This document shows positions 1 through 11,205 of a DNA stretch of 64,000 nucleotides, piece by piece. The translations under genes were made by a program, and so were the position numbers. Below the pieces are notes generated by a model. The model was given only the letters and a program-made list of their open reading frames with translations, was not told the origin of the DNA and made no database searches. Position 1 is the stretch's first letter, and every line of letters begins with the position of its first letter. The stretch comes from Cryptomeria japonica (taxonomy: Eukaryota > Streptophyta > Pinopsida > Cupressales > Cupressaceae). The stretch is taken from assembly GCF_030272615.1 (NCBI RefSeq), contig NC_081406.1:115849783-115913782 (forward strand), in the 5' to 3' direction.

Positions 1-91
1 AAACTGTTAGTCTTTCAAGAAAGCTGAAAGGCAACTGAAAGATGAAGACACTGATTCAATCATCGAGGAATTTCATGCAAATTTAGATTCG

Positions 92-406
92 ATGGAGAGT
101 AAAATTGTGCAAATTAAGGCTAAAACGAAGAGTCGTGTACATTGGTGGGATGGCTGGAAAGATGAGAAGAATTTGGATTTGAAAGACGATAAGATTAATA
201 GTGAAGTCGAAGAATTTCAAGAGAATGGTGATTGTCCCCAAACTGCTGAAGAGAGATGGCCTGTCGAAACCCAGATTCAATCTTTTGTGGAGTTTGTCTC
301 CCAAGATGAGGAGGATACAAATTGGGGTCAGGTAGTAGGGCAACAAAGCCTAAGAGTAATTGAGGCTTTAGAAAGTGTCGTAGATAGTGTAGAGTTGGCA
401 AGATAG
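92..406 (+). other. Open fragment, unknown protein
   Basis: A 104-codon open stretch rich in Glu, Asp and Lys with a Trp-Trp pair near residue 18. The reading stays open upstream of the ATG, so the start is arbitrary and it may be an exon remnant entering from the left. No family was recognised. It lies ahead of two other short coding-like fragments and a kinase pseudogene on the same strand, so it may be debris of a host gene. It could also be a chance ORF. Confidence 0.25.
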
Positions 407-499
407 ATGGAATTCCAAACAACAACGCCACGGAAGATGAAGATAAGAGCAACTCATGCGATTTCGGCTGATAAGGAGAGTAGCAGGGGAATTTGATGC

Positions 500-763
500 T
501 TTGGCAGGCTGGTGAAGGTCCTTGCTTCAAAATCAGAGCAAGTAATTGAAGCCTATCTACATGATTTGGATGAGTTTCTCACAAGGCAGAAGAAAGAGAC
601 AGAGGCAATCTGCGAAGTTGCAAGTCGAGTGATGAAGGATATTCCCCATTCTCTGGAAGCCAATGCATCAGTAGTGCAAGAGTCGCTGAAGAGCATTGGC
701 CAAGTCATCAACGAGTTCGGCAGCTCTATCTGGCGGGGAACTACCGAAATATTGACCACATAG
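500..763 (+). pseudogene. Fragment resembling N-terminal part of plant BSD-domain proteins
   Basis: The frame beginning at the ATG at 512 reads KSEQVIEAYLHDLDEF, then a KKETEAI segment, and ends with EFGSSIWRGTTEI. From memory of the family, plant BSD-domain proteins have a similar helical stretch before the BSD domain (a KSE-VIE-YRRDLEEF block, a VAQESL block, a final VW block). The preceding residues FDALAG are in another frame, so a frameshift lies near 510. No BSD domain itself was found downstream. The family assignment is tentative and rests on motif resemblance only. Confidence 0.3.
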
Positions 764-937
764 AGAACAAGGGGAGGTGAATCGTCCTCCTAGCACTTAA
801 ACTGTCAGGAGCACCAAAATGGATTATCTTGGAGTACAAACAATTGCGTGGTTTCTAAGAATTCGAACATATCAAGAGAAGCAACTGAAAGGAAAGATCA
901 AAGATCAATTTTTGTCGTAGAATTTTGAGCGATAGGT

Positions 938-1168
938 ATGTCTTCAGGCAATAACAATAACGACGATGGTGATTCAGTTGCAGAATCAATTGGTCAGTAC
1001 ACCACCTTAAATACCTTAGTGAGTGTTGGTATACAACCTTTAGAGAAGGCCCACGAACACATAGGGGGCAGATTGGAAAAAGAGTTGAATGTGGCTCCAC
1101 CGCACAATGTGGGCACACAAATTCAAACCGATACGGATGACGTTAATAATTCAAAAAATGCTAATTGC
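938..1168 (+). other. Short open fragment, unknown
   Basis: A 77-codon ORF beginning MSSGNNNNDDGDS, with low-complexity Asn/Asp at the start. No family recognised. It sits between the BSD-like fragment and the kinase pseudogene on the same strand and could be an exon scrap or chance. The following stretch to 1629 has Cys-containing open pieces broken by stops and no recognisable domain. Confidence 0.2.
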
Positions 1169-1629
1169 TAGCATTATCTGGACACCAAGTTTTTATCTGA
1201 GGGTTTACAGTGTACAAATGATTGCATAGCTAGCAGAGGAAGCCAATGCTATTGTGAGCAGGCGACAGCGTCGGAAACCTTAGATACTACTACTGTCATG
1301 GCGTCAGTAGGGGCGCACCAGATTATTGTTGCTAATTGTGATGGGGCCAAAGTGACCGAACAAGTCACTCAATACACTTCCACTACCATTGTCGGTTGTG
1401 AGGATGATCTTGAAAGGCGACATTTAGGGGATTGAGTCTCCTTAGGCCTTGACAGACGAATGATGGTATGGTGGGAGAAGTGGTTGAAGCTTGGAACGAA
1501 CAAGGTTACCGAAAACAGCGGAAAGGCCCTTTGCCATAGTCCATTGGTGGAAGATGTAACAACAGAGATGGGTTGTTTTGTTTTCATTTCTCTACTTGTT
1601 TTTAATCTTTACACATTGGACCCGCTGCA

Positions 1630-2600
1630 TTGTTACTGATGGGAGCATTACTTCTATTCCTTAATCGGAAGATGTGTTTACCCACTTCCTCTCAGAATCC
1701 TGATCTTTCTAAAGTGGAGAAATTTCTGCAAGATTATGTTAATCAAATGCCATGTAGATATTCATATTCTCAGCTCACGAATATCACCAATAACTTTGCA
1801 CACAAAGTTGGGGAAGGAGGTTTTGGTGTAGTCTATAAAGGGAAGCTATCTACTAGCATTCTGGTGGTCATCAAGATGCTTGGTCAGTCAAGGCGCTGTA
1901 AGAATCAGTTCATCAATGAAGTTGCAACCATTGGAAGGATCCATCAGGTTCATTTGGTTCGCCTGATGGGATATTGCTATGAAGAACACAGGAACACATT
2001 GGTGTATGACTAGATGTCTAAACAAGTTTATATTTGCAGGAAGAGAAAATGAACAAATCCTAAATTGGGCACAACTGTATTCAATTGCATTGGTGCAGTT
2101 CATGGAATAGCCTATTTACACCAAGATTGTGACAACTATATCATTCATTTCGACATAAATCCCCACAACATATTACTGGATGAAGAGTTCACACCAAAGA
2201 TAGCTGATTTTGGTCTTTCTAAACTCCATGGGAAGAAAGAGGATAATATATCAGTGACATGAGCACGAGTAATGCTAGGATATGCTTCTCCAAAGTTGTG
2301 GTTGGGGCCTATAACAGACAAATAAAATATTTACAGTTTTGGAATGGTATTCCTGGAGATGGTTGGAGGAAGGAAGAATTTCGATGTGCACGTAAGCCAC
2401 TCCAGTCAACTTTTTCTTTTAGAGGGGGCATTCAAGTTGATGGAGAATGGGCAGTTGGAGAAGACATTGAGAGGATGTTATATTGTTGTTGTGTTGGGTT
2501 GAACTGTGATTGTCCTAGGTTACAACCTGATTGTGCATCATCCATTGGATCAAACACAAGTTGATATGATGAACTGCATTGTCTCCTAGAATCATGGGAT
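1630..2600 (+). pseudogene. Receptor-like Ser/Thr kinase pseudogene (LRK10-like/SD2-5-like kinase domain)
   Basis: Protein kinase subdomains appear in order. There is a hydrophobic (possibly membrane) stretch at the start, the Gly loop GEGGFGVVYKG at about 1810-1842, and an ATP-binding Lys in the VVIKML block. Next come FINEVATIGRIHQ and LVRLMGYCYE, a catalytic loop [19 protein letters not shown], and a C-lobe piece IYSFGMVFLEMV followed by GGRKNFD. Plant kinases of the LRK10/SD2-5 type normally have a Lys where this copy has Asn in the catalytic loop, and an APE motif where this copy reads SPK. A stop at 2011, frame changes at 2010-2065, a stop at 2260 and later stops break it. It would have been a plasma-membrane receptor kinase, and it is certainly non-functional as it stands. 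Confidence 0.8.
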
Positions 2601-2619
2601 CTTGTTTCAACCATTGAAC

Positions 2620-4932
2620 TATGATATGTTTTAATTGTATTTTTAATTTTTATTTATTTTTGATGAAATGAAATGTAACTAAAGGGAATACAAATGCGAC
2701 TCTAAAGTGTGACAATATGTAACCACAAAGGACAAACACGGCTTATGTTTTTGGTATTCTTCAAGATTTAGGAAGCTACTAATGCAACTTAAGGAGAACA
2801 AATCCAACCTATGTTTTTGGTATTTTAGGATACCTTGAAAATACAAATCTAGGGATGTAACCCTAAAAGACTTAAATGAACTTAAGACCTTAAAGGATCA
2901 AAGGGATGATATGATGGAAAAAGGAAAAATTCATACCCATCACTAGATTGATGAGCTAGGGTTTTGACTTGCTTTTGTGATAAAGTACAAAGATTTTTAA
3001 GGTATCGACTTCTTAACAATAAACTAGGATTTGATCTTAAGACTTGATTTTTGGGACTTTTAAAACCTACTTTTGGGAATCTAATTACAATCTAAGGACT
3101 TATGCTAGGAAATAGAATGACCTAGTATGAAGGACTTGAGTCTTGACTATGCAAGAGCCTAAGTTTGGGACAATGCAAATTGAGGTAATGGTTAACCTAC
3201 AACTTAGCAAAATGACAAAATTGATCGATTTGACCACCTAATTAATCTAGATTATGCTTTTGATCAATTTACCCACCTAATTAGTTTGAATTGTGTATTT
3301 GTTTAATTAAACCCCTATTTAGGATAGATTGTGAAATTTGTCCATAAAACTCTTAATTAGATGGTAAAATTGATTCACATGCTTGATTCATTGCCATTTA
3401 ATTAGCTAAATGTGAGATTCATTGATTTTCATTTACATTGTATGATTAAAAACTTAATTAATTAATCTACTTAATTAACCAAATGTGTGATTAATCAATT
3501 TTTTATTTGTATTGTATGATAAAAATTAAAACCCAATTAATTTACTATCTATCCAACAATTGCATTAAACATCAAGGAAATAGTCAATTGCATCGCTGGA
3601 TTCCACAATTACATTGCCAAGATCCTATCACATAAAAAAAATACAACAATTTGTTAGATTTAACATGTCTTCACATCGGATTCACCAAAAAGTGTAGTAG
3701 TTAAATTTGGGAAAACCTACAAAGAACTATTAGGCAAACATGAAACTCCAAATTTAATGCAAAACAACCTAAACAATTAATGAAAGATAAATTCAAAATG
3801 CATTCAAATTGAAATCAAAATGATTATACCTAGCATTGAATCCATGACCTCCATTATTCTTCTTAACCTTCTTGTATGATGGCTCTCAAAAATTATGTGT
3901 GCATAAAAAAAAATTGAAAGTGAGTAAAGGATTTGATAGCATAAAGATATTGAAGGCATGGTTGTCAAAAATGAGGTTTTGATTGCTTTAAATAGAAGAT
4001 TTGTATTTTGCTCAATTGACAAGATTGATTTTAATTTTGGGAAATGAATGGATAAGATTGATTGAGAGAATTAGTTAAGTGGAAAGAAAATGAAAAAGTT
4101 AAAAATAAACAAAGAAACTATTTATTTTCATCAAAAGCTACCTTTTTTTAAGTGGATGAAATAGAGAAGAATGAGTGAAATGGAAAAAGAGATAAGTTAA
4201 TTGATAATAAATAAAGAAACTATTTATTTTCATCAACATATACCTTTTCAAAAGTGGAGGAATGAAACAGTGAAGAATAGAAAGGTGGAAGAGTTAAGTG
4301 GGAACAAAAATTGGAAAGTGGAAGAGTTAAGTAGAAATAGAAACTAGAAAGTGGAAAAATAAGTGGATATGAAAATTTGAAAGTGGAAGAGATAAGTAGA
4401 AATGAGATGGAAGAGTTGAGTGGGGGGAAACCTAGAAAGTGGAAGAGTTAAGTGGGGTCACAAACACATAATAATTAAATAAATTTATTTAATTAGAATA
4501 ATTTGGAGAAAGGGATTAAATAATTAAGTGAATTAAATTTAATTAGAGAGGAATAGTTAGGATTAGGTGATTATGATGAAGATTAACTGATTAGAAAGAT
4601 ATAATGATGAACATTAATTAAATAATGAAGATTATTCAATTAATGGTTTATAAGAATATTAATTGAATAATTAAGAATTATTTACTTATAAAGAATTAAA
4701 AGATGAATATTAGTACTAATTGAATAAAAAAATTAATTAATTAGTTTGGACAAAAAAATTAGTGTAAAGAGACATCAGAGACCTAGGAAACTTTTCAGTG
4801 TCTAGATACATATATATAAAATCAATTTTCCACACTTCTTTGAAATCATATTTTGTTGCTAATTCTTGAACTATAAAGCCTTATTAACTTTTTCCCTCAA
4901 TTTCTTCCACTTGACCCATGAAACTATATATA
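2620..4932. other. AT-rich non-coding stretch
   Basis: No convincing coding region. The sequence is AT-rich with recurring short phrases (for example GGACTTAAG and TTAATTAATTTA types), consistent with degraded repeat DNA. It ends at the Copia-1 target site. Confidence 0.6.
4095..4460. repeat. Short degenerate direct repeats upstream of Copia-1
   Basis: A block containing AAGAAACTATTTATTTTCAT occurs at about 4111 and again about 103 bp later. It is followed by five to six irregular copies of a GGAAGAGTTAAGTGG phrase between about 4288 and 4460. No coding sense; it looks like local replication slippage. Confidence 0.6.
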
Positions 4933-4937
4933 ACTAT

Positions 4938-6475
4938 TGTTGGCAATATTGCATTATAACAGACAATGAAAGATTGTTGGCATTTCATAAGGATATTGAG
5001 AAGGTTGTTGATGATTATGGATATAACTGATTAAAGATATTTTACTATCTTGATATTATTATTTTGTCATTGATGTCAAGAAATTGATTTTCTAATTCAG
5101 TATGATGATGCCATATCTTGAGAAGTATGATATGAAGATTATAAAGATGTCGGTAAAAGACACAGGATGAATAAGGGGATGAATAAGGTATTCAATGGGC
5201 AACTACTACCGAGTAAGACAATGATGAGATCATGATGTTTTAGATTGTTTTAACATCATACATATGTTGTAAATTGTAAAGGTTAATACTATACTATGTT
5301 ATCAAGCAAAGAACCTAGTCGGTAAACCCTAAGGAACCTAGTCGGTAAACCCTAAGGTTATCACTATCGGTTAATGAAGGTGGAATGTCTACCGAGTGAA
5401 GTTTAGTATTCACCGAGTTGTTACCGAGTTGTAACCGAGCTATAACAGAATGCATTAAATGTTTAAATGCGGTATTTAATGAGGGAAGCTGATGAGCTGG
5501 AGCGGATTAAATGATTGGTAAGCCATGGAAGAAGTTTGTTAATGAATCTAAGGCAATGGAAAGTCAACATGAAGATCTGCAGCTCAGATTGAACCGCAAT
5601 ACCCTGGCACAAGTTCCAAGACTAGTATGCAAGTTCCAAGGCGGGGTAAAACATTTTCAGATCGAAAGATGCATTGAACCTGGACAAGATTGAAGATCTG
5701 ATGGCTATGATTGATCATGGGAAATGTGATCAAGGAGATTAAGTGGTTATCTAATTGTTTATAAATAGGAAACTGTTGATAAACAATGTATGCGGGCAAG
5801 TGTATGCACAGGGATGCTACATAGTGATTACCGAGCATAGAAGCTTGAAGACCTGTTAGAATAATAGAGTATAGAAGCCCAATAGATAGACAAGATTAGT
5901 TCTATGTCTAGATTGTATTGAACAAATAGGAATCTGCTTTAGCATTTTAGATGTGAAGTTGTAGATAGATTTTATTACTGTTATTTTGTGAAAGTTACAG
6001 AAAATCTCTTAACCGAGTGGACTTAATAGTCTTATATGTAAACCCTCTAGCAAGGTGACATTTTGATTGAGTTTTTGAAATCCTTTAACAAGGTCACTTC
6101 TAACAAGGTGAAGATCCTAACAGATCAGAAGGAAATCCCTTAACCGGGTCACATCTAGCAATGTGTTTGTAATCTTTAACAAGATTTGCTTTTAATCGAG
6201 GATACTCTAGAAGAGTATATTTCTTAGTGGGTCTAAAATCCCATAGTGGTTTTTCCCTATTTGGGTTTCCACGTTAAATCTGGTGTTATGAGGTTTATAT
6301 TGTTCATATGCTTTTGAGTTTGTATGTTTAACAGTTTTGGTTATATTGCTGATATATATATGTTACCGAGGTTGAATCTGATGTTTTTATGGATGATTAA
6401 GTTTGTATGATTAACCCCCCCCTCTCATCTTGTTGGCTATTGGATCTATACTTATATTAAGTATCAGAACTATCA
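4938..6475 (+). repeat. Copia-1 5' LTR
   Basis: 1538 bp, TG...CA. It contains a 23-bp tandem duplication at 5312-5357 that is single in the 3' LTR and accounts for most of the length difference. The hexamer ACCGAG recurs at least eight times. A TATA-like element is near 5758. A 60-codon ORF at 5511 is also present in the other LTR. Confidence 0.95.
5758..5768 (+). promoter_or_regulatory. Probable TATA box of the Copia-1 LTR promoter
   Basis: TTTATAAATAG in the middle of the LTR, where the U3/R boundary would be expected; conserved in the 3' LTR at about 12004. Inferred from position and motif. Confidence 0.45.
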
Positions 6476-6477
6476 AT

Positions 6478-6489
6478 TGGTATTAGAGC
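6478..6489 (+). other. Copia-1 primer-binding site
   Basis: TGGTATTAGAGC, two bases after the 5' LTR. It matches the initiator Met-tRNA complement TGGTATCAGAGC, the usual Copia primer site, with one C-to-T change. Confidence 0.85.
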
Positions 6490-6539
6490 TTTGGACTCTG
6501 GAAGGGAAGTTTAAAGGCACTTGAGTTAAAGATCCAAAG

Positions 6540-9500
6540 ATGTTTAAGAGGGATGCACCAAAGCTGAACAAGTCAAGTTTCTCTACATGGTAGAAAAGGA
6601 TGAAGCTACATCTATCAGGAGTTGGAGAATATGTTGTATACTATCTGGAGAATGATTTTGTTGCACCGAGCACCTATCCATTGACTATGGAAGAGATAAG
6701 GGCAAATCAAGAACATATTCAAGCAATGATTGAAATAACATCTGCATTGACTGATTCAGAGTTTAATGATCTAGAAGGCTGCAATGATGCAAAGGCAATG
6801 TGGGATAAGCTCATATCAGTATATGAAGGAGATGAACATGTTCAAAGAGAAAAAGTAGACAGTCTGAGAGGACAACTTGAATCTATGAGGATGAATGAAG
6901 GTGAGAACATAACTCAGTACCGTACAAGACTAAAGGAGATTGTCAATTGAATCAAAGGAGCAGGTGGAACTATTGAAGAAAAGGATATAACAAGTAAGTT
7001 GTTGAGAACCCTTCTACCAGCTTATGCAATCCAAGTCTCTGCAATCAATGAATTGAGGTATGTACCTAATATGCCAGTCTCTTTAGATGCTACTATTGGT
7101 AAGCTACATGCATTTGAGTTAAGTAATTTTGATAACAGTGGATCTTCGGTAAATAAAGTTGAATCTGCATTTAGTTCTTTTCATCTTTATGAATCTAATG
7201 ATTTCAATGAAAGAAAGTATAAGTACTTTGAAGGAGATCACAATGGAGCAAGTGAAAGATTTCAGAAGAACATGGAAGAAGTACACAAACTATATGAAGA
7301 AATCAGAAAGCAAGAAGAGTTTGAAGCACTATTAGCCAAAAGGTTACCGAGAGGCAAAGGTAAGTATAAAGGAAAACTACCTTTGAAATGTTTCAATTGT
7401 GATAAGATAGGACATATGGCTTCTAACTGTCCTGACAAAGATTTTACTAAAAAGAGAGATTACCAAGATAACAGACAGAAAGATAATCATTACAGAGGAC
7501 ACCGAGACTTCAGAAGAAGAGATAGAAAAACATGCTTAATAGTTGATGAGGCATCTAATGATGATAAATCAGATGAGACTGATACAAAGGAAGTAGTTTA
7601 TGTGGCTATCAAGGATGGCTCAGATAAAGAAAGGTATGAAGAAAAAGCCCTAATATCTCACATAAACACTAATGATTCTTGGATCATAGATAGTGGATGC
7701 TCACATCATATGACAGGAGATAAACACAACTTTGTTATATTAAAAGATTATGATGGAGGCTATGTTAGATTTGGTAATGATGCACCATGTCCGGTAAGAG
7801 GTAAAGGATCTATAACACTTCTTGATAATGCAAGATGCAATGATGTTTATTAGGTTGAAGGTTTGAAATACAATTTGTTGAGTGTAGCACAGCTAAACAA
7901 CACAGGTTATCGAATAGAATTTCAAAAGGGAATTGTCAAAGTTCATGACAAGACTGGAAAGTTAGCTGCTACCAGGACACAAACAAAAGGTAATACATTT
8001 CACCTTGACTCAACTCGGAATAAGTGTTTGCATGCAAAGATTGATGATACCTAGTTATGGCATAAAAGGTTTTTTCATATCAATTTTGATAATCTGATCA
8101 AAATAAGTAAGAAGCATAGAGTAAGAGGTCTACCGAGTCTTGAAAAACTTGAGAATGCTATGTGCCAAGGATGCCAGATGGGTAAGATGACAAGATCAAG
8201 ATTTACAAGTAAGTCTTACACTTCTAAGGGAATTTTAGATCTAGTACACACTGATATTTGTGGTCCTATGAAAGTTCAAAGTTATTATGGTGATAAATGT
8301 TTCATATTATTTGTGGATGACTATTCAAGGATGATGTCAGTAATGTTTTTAAAGGAAAAATTAGAAGATTTTCAAATGTTTAAATGGTACAAGGAAAGAG
8401 TTGAAAATGAAACAGGAAGACAACTGAAATGTCTCAAATCGGATAGAGGAGGAGAGTTCACATCTGATGAGTTCAACTTATTTTGCAATGATCATGGTAT
8501 TAAAAGACAAGTCTCTACACTGAGAACTCCACAATAGAATGGAATAGTTGAAAGAAGAAACAAATCTATTGTGGATTGTGCTAGAACACTGATGATTGAA
8601 ATGAAGGTGTCACAAACATTTTGGAGAGAAGCAATAAGAACAACAATTTACACCTTGAACCGAGTTCAATTGAAGAAAGGTACCTTGAAGACACCATATG
8701 AAATCTGCTATGATAAGAAACCCAATGTAAGTTATTTTAAAATCTTTGGAAGTAGATGCTATGTTCATAAAGATGATAGAAATGGCAAATTTGATTAGAA
8801 AAGTGAAGAAGGAATGTTTCTAGGTTACTCTTTAGAAGCAAAGCATTTAAATGTCTGATCAAATCATCTAACAAAATAGTAGAAAGTGCAAATGTGAAAA
8901 TTGATGAATTTGCAGAAAGAAATGATGAAGGAAATTCCAAGGAACCAGAAGACTATGATGAATTTGTCTATGTTCAACCGAGAAGTCCTACCGAGAAGAC
9001 TATTGAAGAAAATGAAGAGAATATCCAGTTACCAAATGATGAAGAAGATCATACAGAGCCTACCGAGCCTGTATTAGCCAAGTATGTCAGAAGACATCAT
9101 GCACCAAGTCAGATTATAGGAGATAAGGATGATCTAGTGATGACAAGGAACAAACTGAGACAGAACACATGCTTGATATCTGAATTTGAACCAAGAATAG
9201 TAAAAGAGGCATTTAACAATGAAGATTAGGTAAATGCTATGACAGAAGAGATTGATCAATTCAAGAAGAATGACACATGGACACTAATCCCAAGACCAAA
9301 GGACAAAAATGTAATCGGTACAAAGTGGATTTTCAAAAACAAGCTAAATGAAAAAGGTGAAGTCATTTGAAACAAGGCAAGACTAGTTTGCAAAGGTTAT
9401 GCTCAAGAAGAAGGAATTGATTATGGTGAAACTTTTACACCTGTTGCTAGACTTGAAGGAGTAAGAACATTGTTGGCCTATGCTGCTTTCAAGAATTTCA

Positions 9501-10723
9501 AGGTATATCAAATGGATGTCAAATCTGCATTTCTGAATGGAATATTAGAAGAAGAAGTTTTCATTGAACAACCTGAAGGATTTTTTGAAGACAATAATAA
9601 AGATCAGGTATGTAAATTGAACAAAGCTTTATATGGTTTGAAACAAGCACCAAGAGCATGGTATGAAATATTGCACTCTTATTTGATTAAGATTGGTTTT
9701 ATAAGGACAAGTGAGAATAGCAACATGTACATGAAAAATGATGAAAATGGAATACTAATCTCAACCGTATTTGTTTATGATATTATATTTTGTGGAAATG
9801 ACTCTTTATGCAAGAACTTTGGAAATGAAATGAGCAAAGAATTTGAGATGTCATTAATCGGTGAGATAAAGTATTTTATAGGTTTACAGATACTGCAAAT
9901 GAAAAATGAGATTTTCATTACTCAATCCAAGTACATAAAGGAAATCTTGAAGAAATTTGGAATGGATGATTCAAAACCAGTAAGTACTCCTATGACTACC
10001 AACTACAAATTATCAAAGAATGATGAATCAGCATCTGTTGATGAGACACTCTACCGATCCATGATTGGAAAACTACAATATGTTGTTCACAACAGACCTA
10101 ACATAGCACATGCAGTAGGTATAGTTGCAAGATTATTTGTAGATCCTAAGGAAACACACATGATAGCAATCAAAAGAATTTTTAGATACTTGAAAGGTAC
10201 AGAGGATTATGGCTTAGTATATTAGAAAGGAAATGATTTTTATTTAAAATTTTATACTGATGCTGATTGGGTAGGCAACATTGATGATAGGAAAAACACA
10301 AGTGGAGGAGCTTTCTTTTTAGGAGAAATACTATTGAGTTGGCTTAGCAAGAAACAAGGATGTGTTTCATAGTCAACAGCAGAAGTTGAATATGTTGCTA
10401 CAGCATTGAATTGTACAAACATTGCATGGATCAAACTACTGTTGGAAGGTATAAATGAGAAAGTTACCAAGCCAGTAACTATATTTTGTGACAATACTAG
10501 GGCCATTAATATTTCAAAGAATCCTCTTATGCACTCTAAGACAAAGCACATATCTATCAAATATCATTATCTTAGAGAAGAAGCTCAAGAGAAGAAAGTG
10601 GTGTTGGAGTATGTTAGCACAAAGGAGCAAATAGCAGATATCTTCACCAAGCCACTACCAAAGGACACTTTTGAATATCTCAGAAGTAAGATAGGGGTCC
10701 TACCCCTATCTTCTACTCACTGA
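6540..10723 (+). pseudogene. Copia-1 gag-pol polyprotein, inactivated
   Basis: The start MFKRDAPKLNKSSF at 6540 is the usual Copia gag opening. Domains in order: gag (6540-7350); a CX2CX4HX4C zinc knuckle (7389-7430); protease with intact DSG (7689-7697); pre-integrase region; integrase core with Asp (8253), Asp (8442) and Glu (8550) all kept; reverse transcriptase (about 9240-10000); RNase H (about 10240-10700). The RT active site reads FVYD at 9770-9781 instead of YVDD, so the first catalytic Asp is lost. In-frame stops are at 6591, 6948, 7851, 8052, 8535, 8796, 9227, 9368, 10223 and 10370, and a frameshift lies near 8840. The single-ORF layout would give a polyprotein of about 1390 residues. 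It is not translatable now. Confidence 0.95.
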
Positions 10724-11205
10724 CTGAGTTCGGTGAAAGCATCAATCCAATGACTCTAATGAATATATTTTGGGAGTTGATGTTGATTTATACACTTTAG
10801 GATGTTTTCTAAAGGTGTATAAGAAATAATACAGGAAATACTATAGGGAAAAGGAATTGTAGACAAATGCTCTGACCAAGACTCAATTGATACACAATAG
10901 CAGGAAATAACTTCTTACATAAAGAAATTATGTTTTAGTTCTTTACTTTTTGGCATTGTTGTCAAAGGGGGAGAAGACCTACAAAGGGGGAGAAGACTAC
11001 TATAAAGGAGAGACGACTAAGAGAAGACCTATCAAGAGAGAAGACTAAGAGAAAACTGAGCAGACTACAGATTGGAAAGTAGACTGAAGAAATGAGGAGA
11101 AGTCTAATGTATGGGGGAGAGCATTTCAGCATTTTAGAATCATAGCAATCTGAATCTATTAAGGTCAAATCAATTGGTTTTTCCATCAATGCCAAAAGGG
11201 GAGAT
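10724..11205 (+). other. Copia-1 3' untranslated region with purine-rich tracts and PPT
   Basis: Between about 10966 and 11060 the motif AGAAGAC or a close variant recurs at least five times, twice preceded by CAAAGGGGG, which resembles a polypurine tract. The actual PPT is the AAAAGGGGAGA run at 11194-11204, next to the 3' LTR. No coding sequence. Confidence 0.75.

Noticed and set aside
5312-5357. Telomere-like AAACCCTAA phrases
   Set aside because: Only isolated single copies inside an LTR duplication, not a (TTTAGGG)n run.
5511-5693. 60-codon ORF present with the same translation in both Copia-1 LTRs (also 11756-11938)
   Set aside because: The LTRs are copies of each other, so conservation is expected. 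The ORF lies in U3/R sequence with no recognisable domain.
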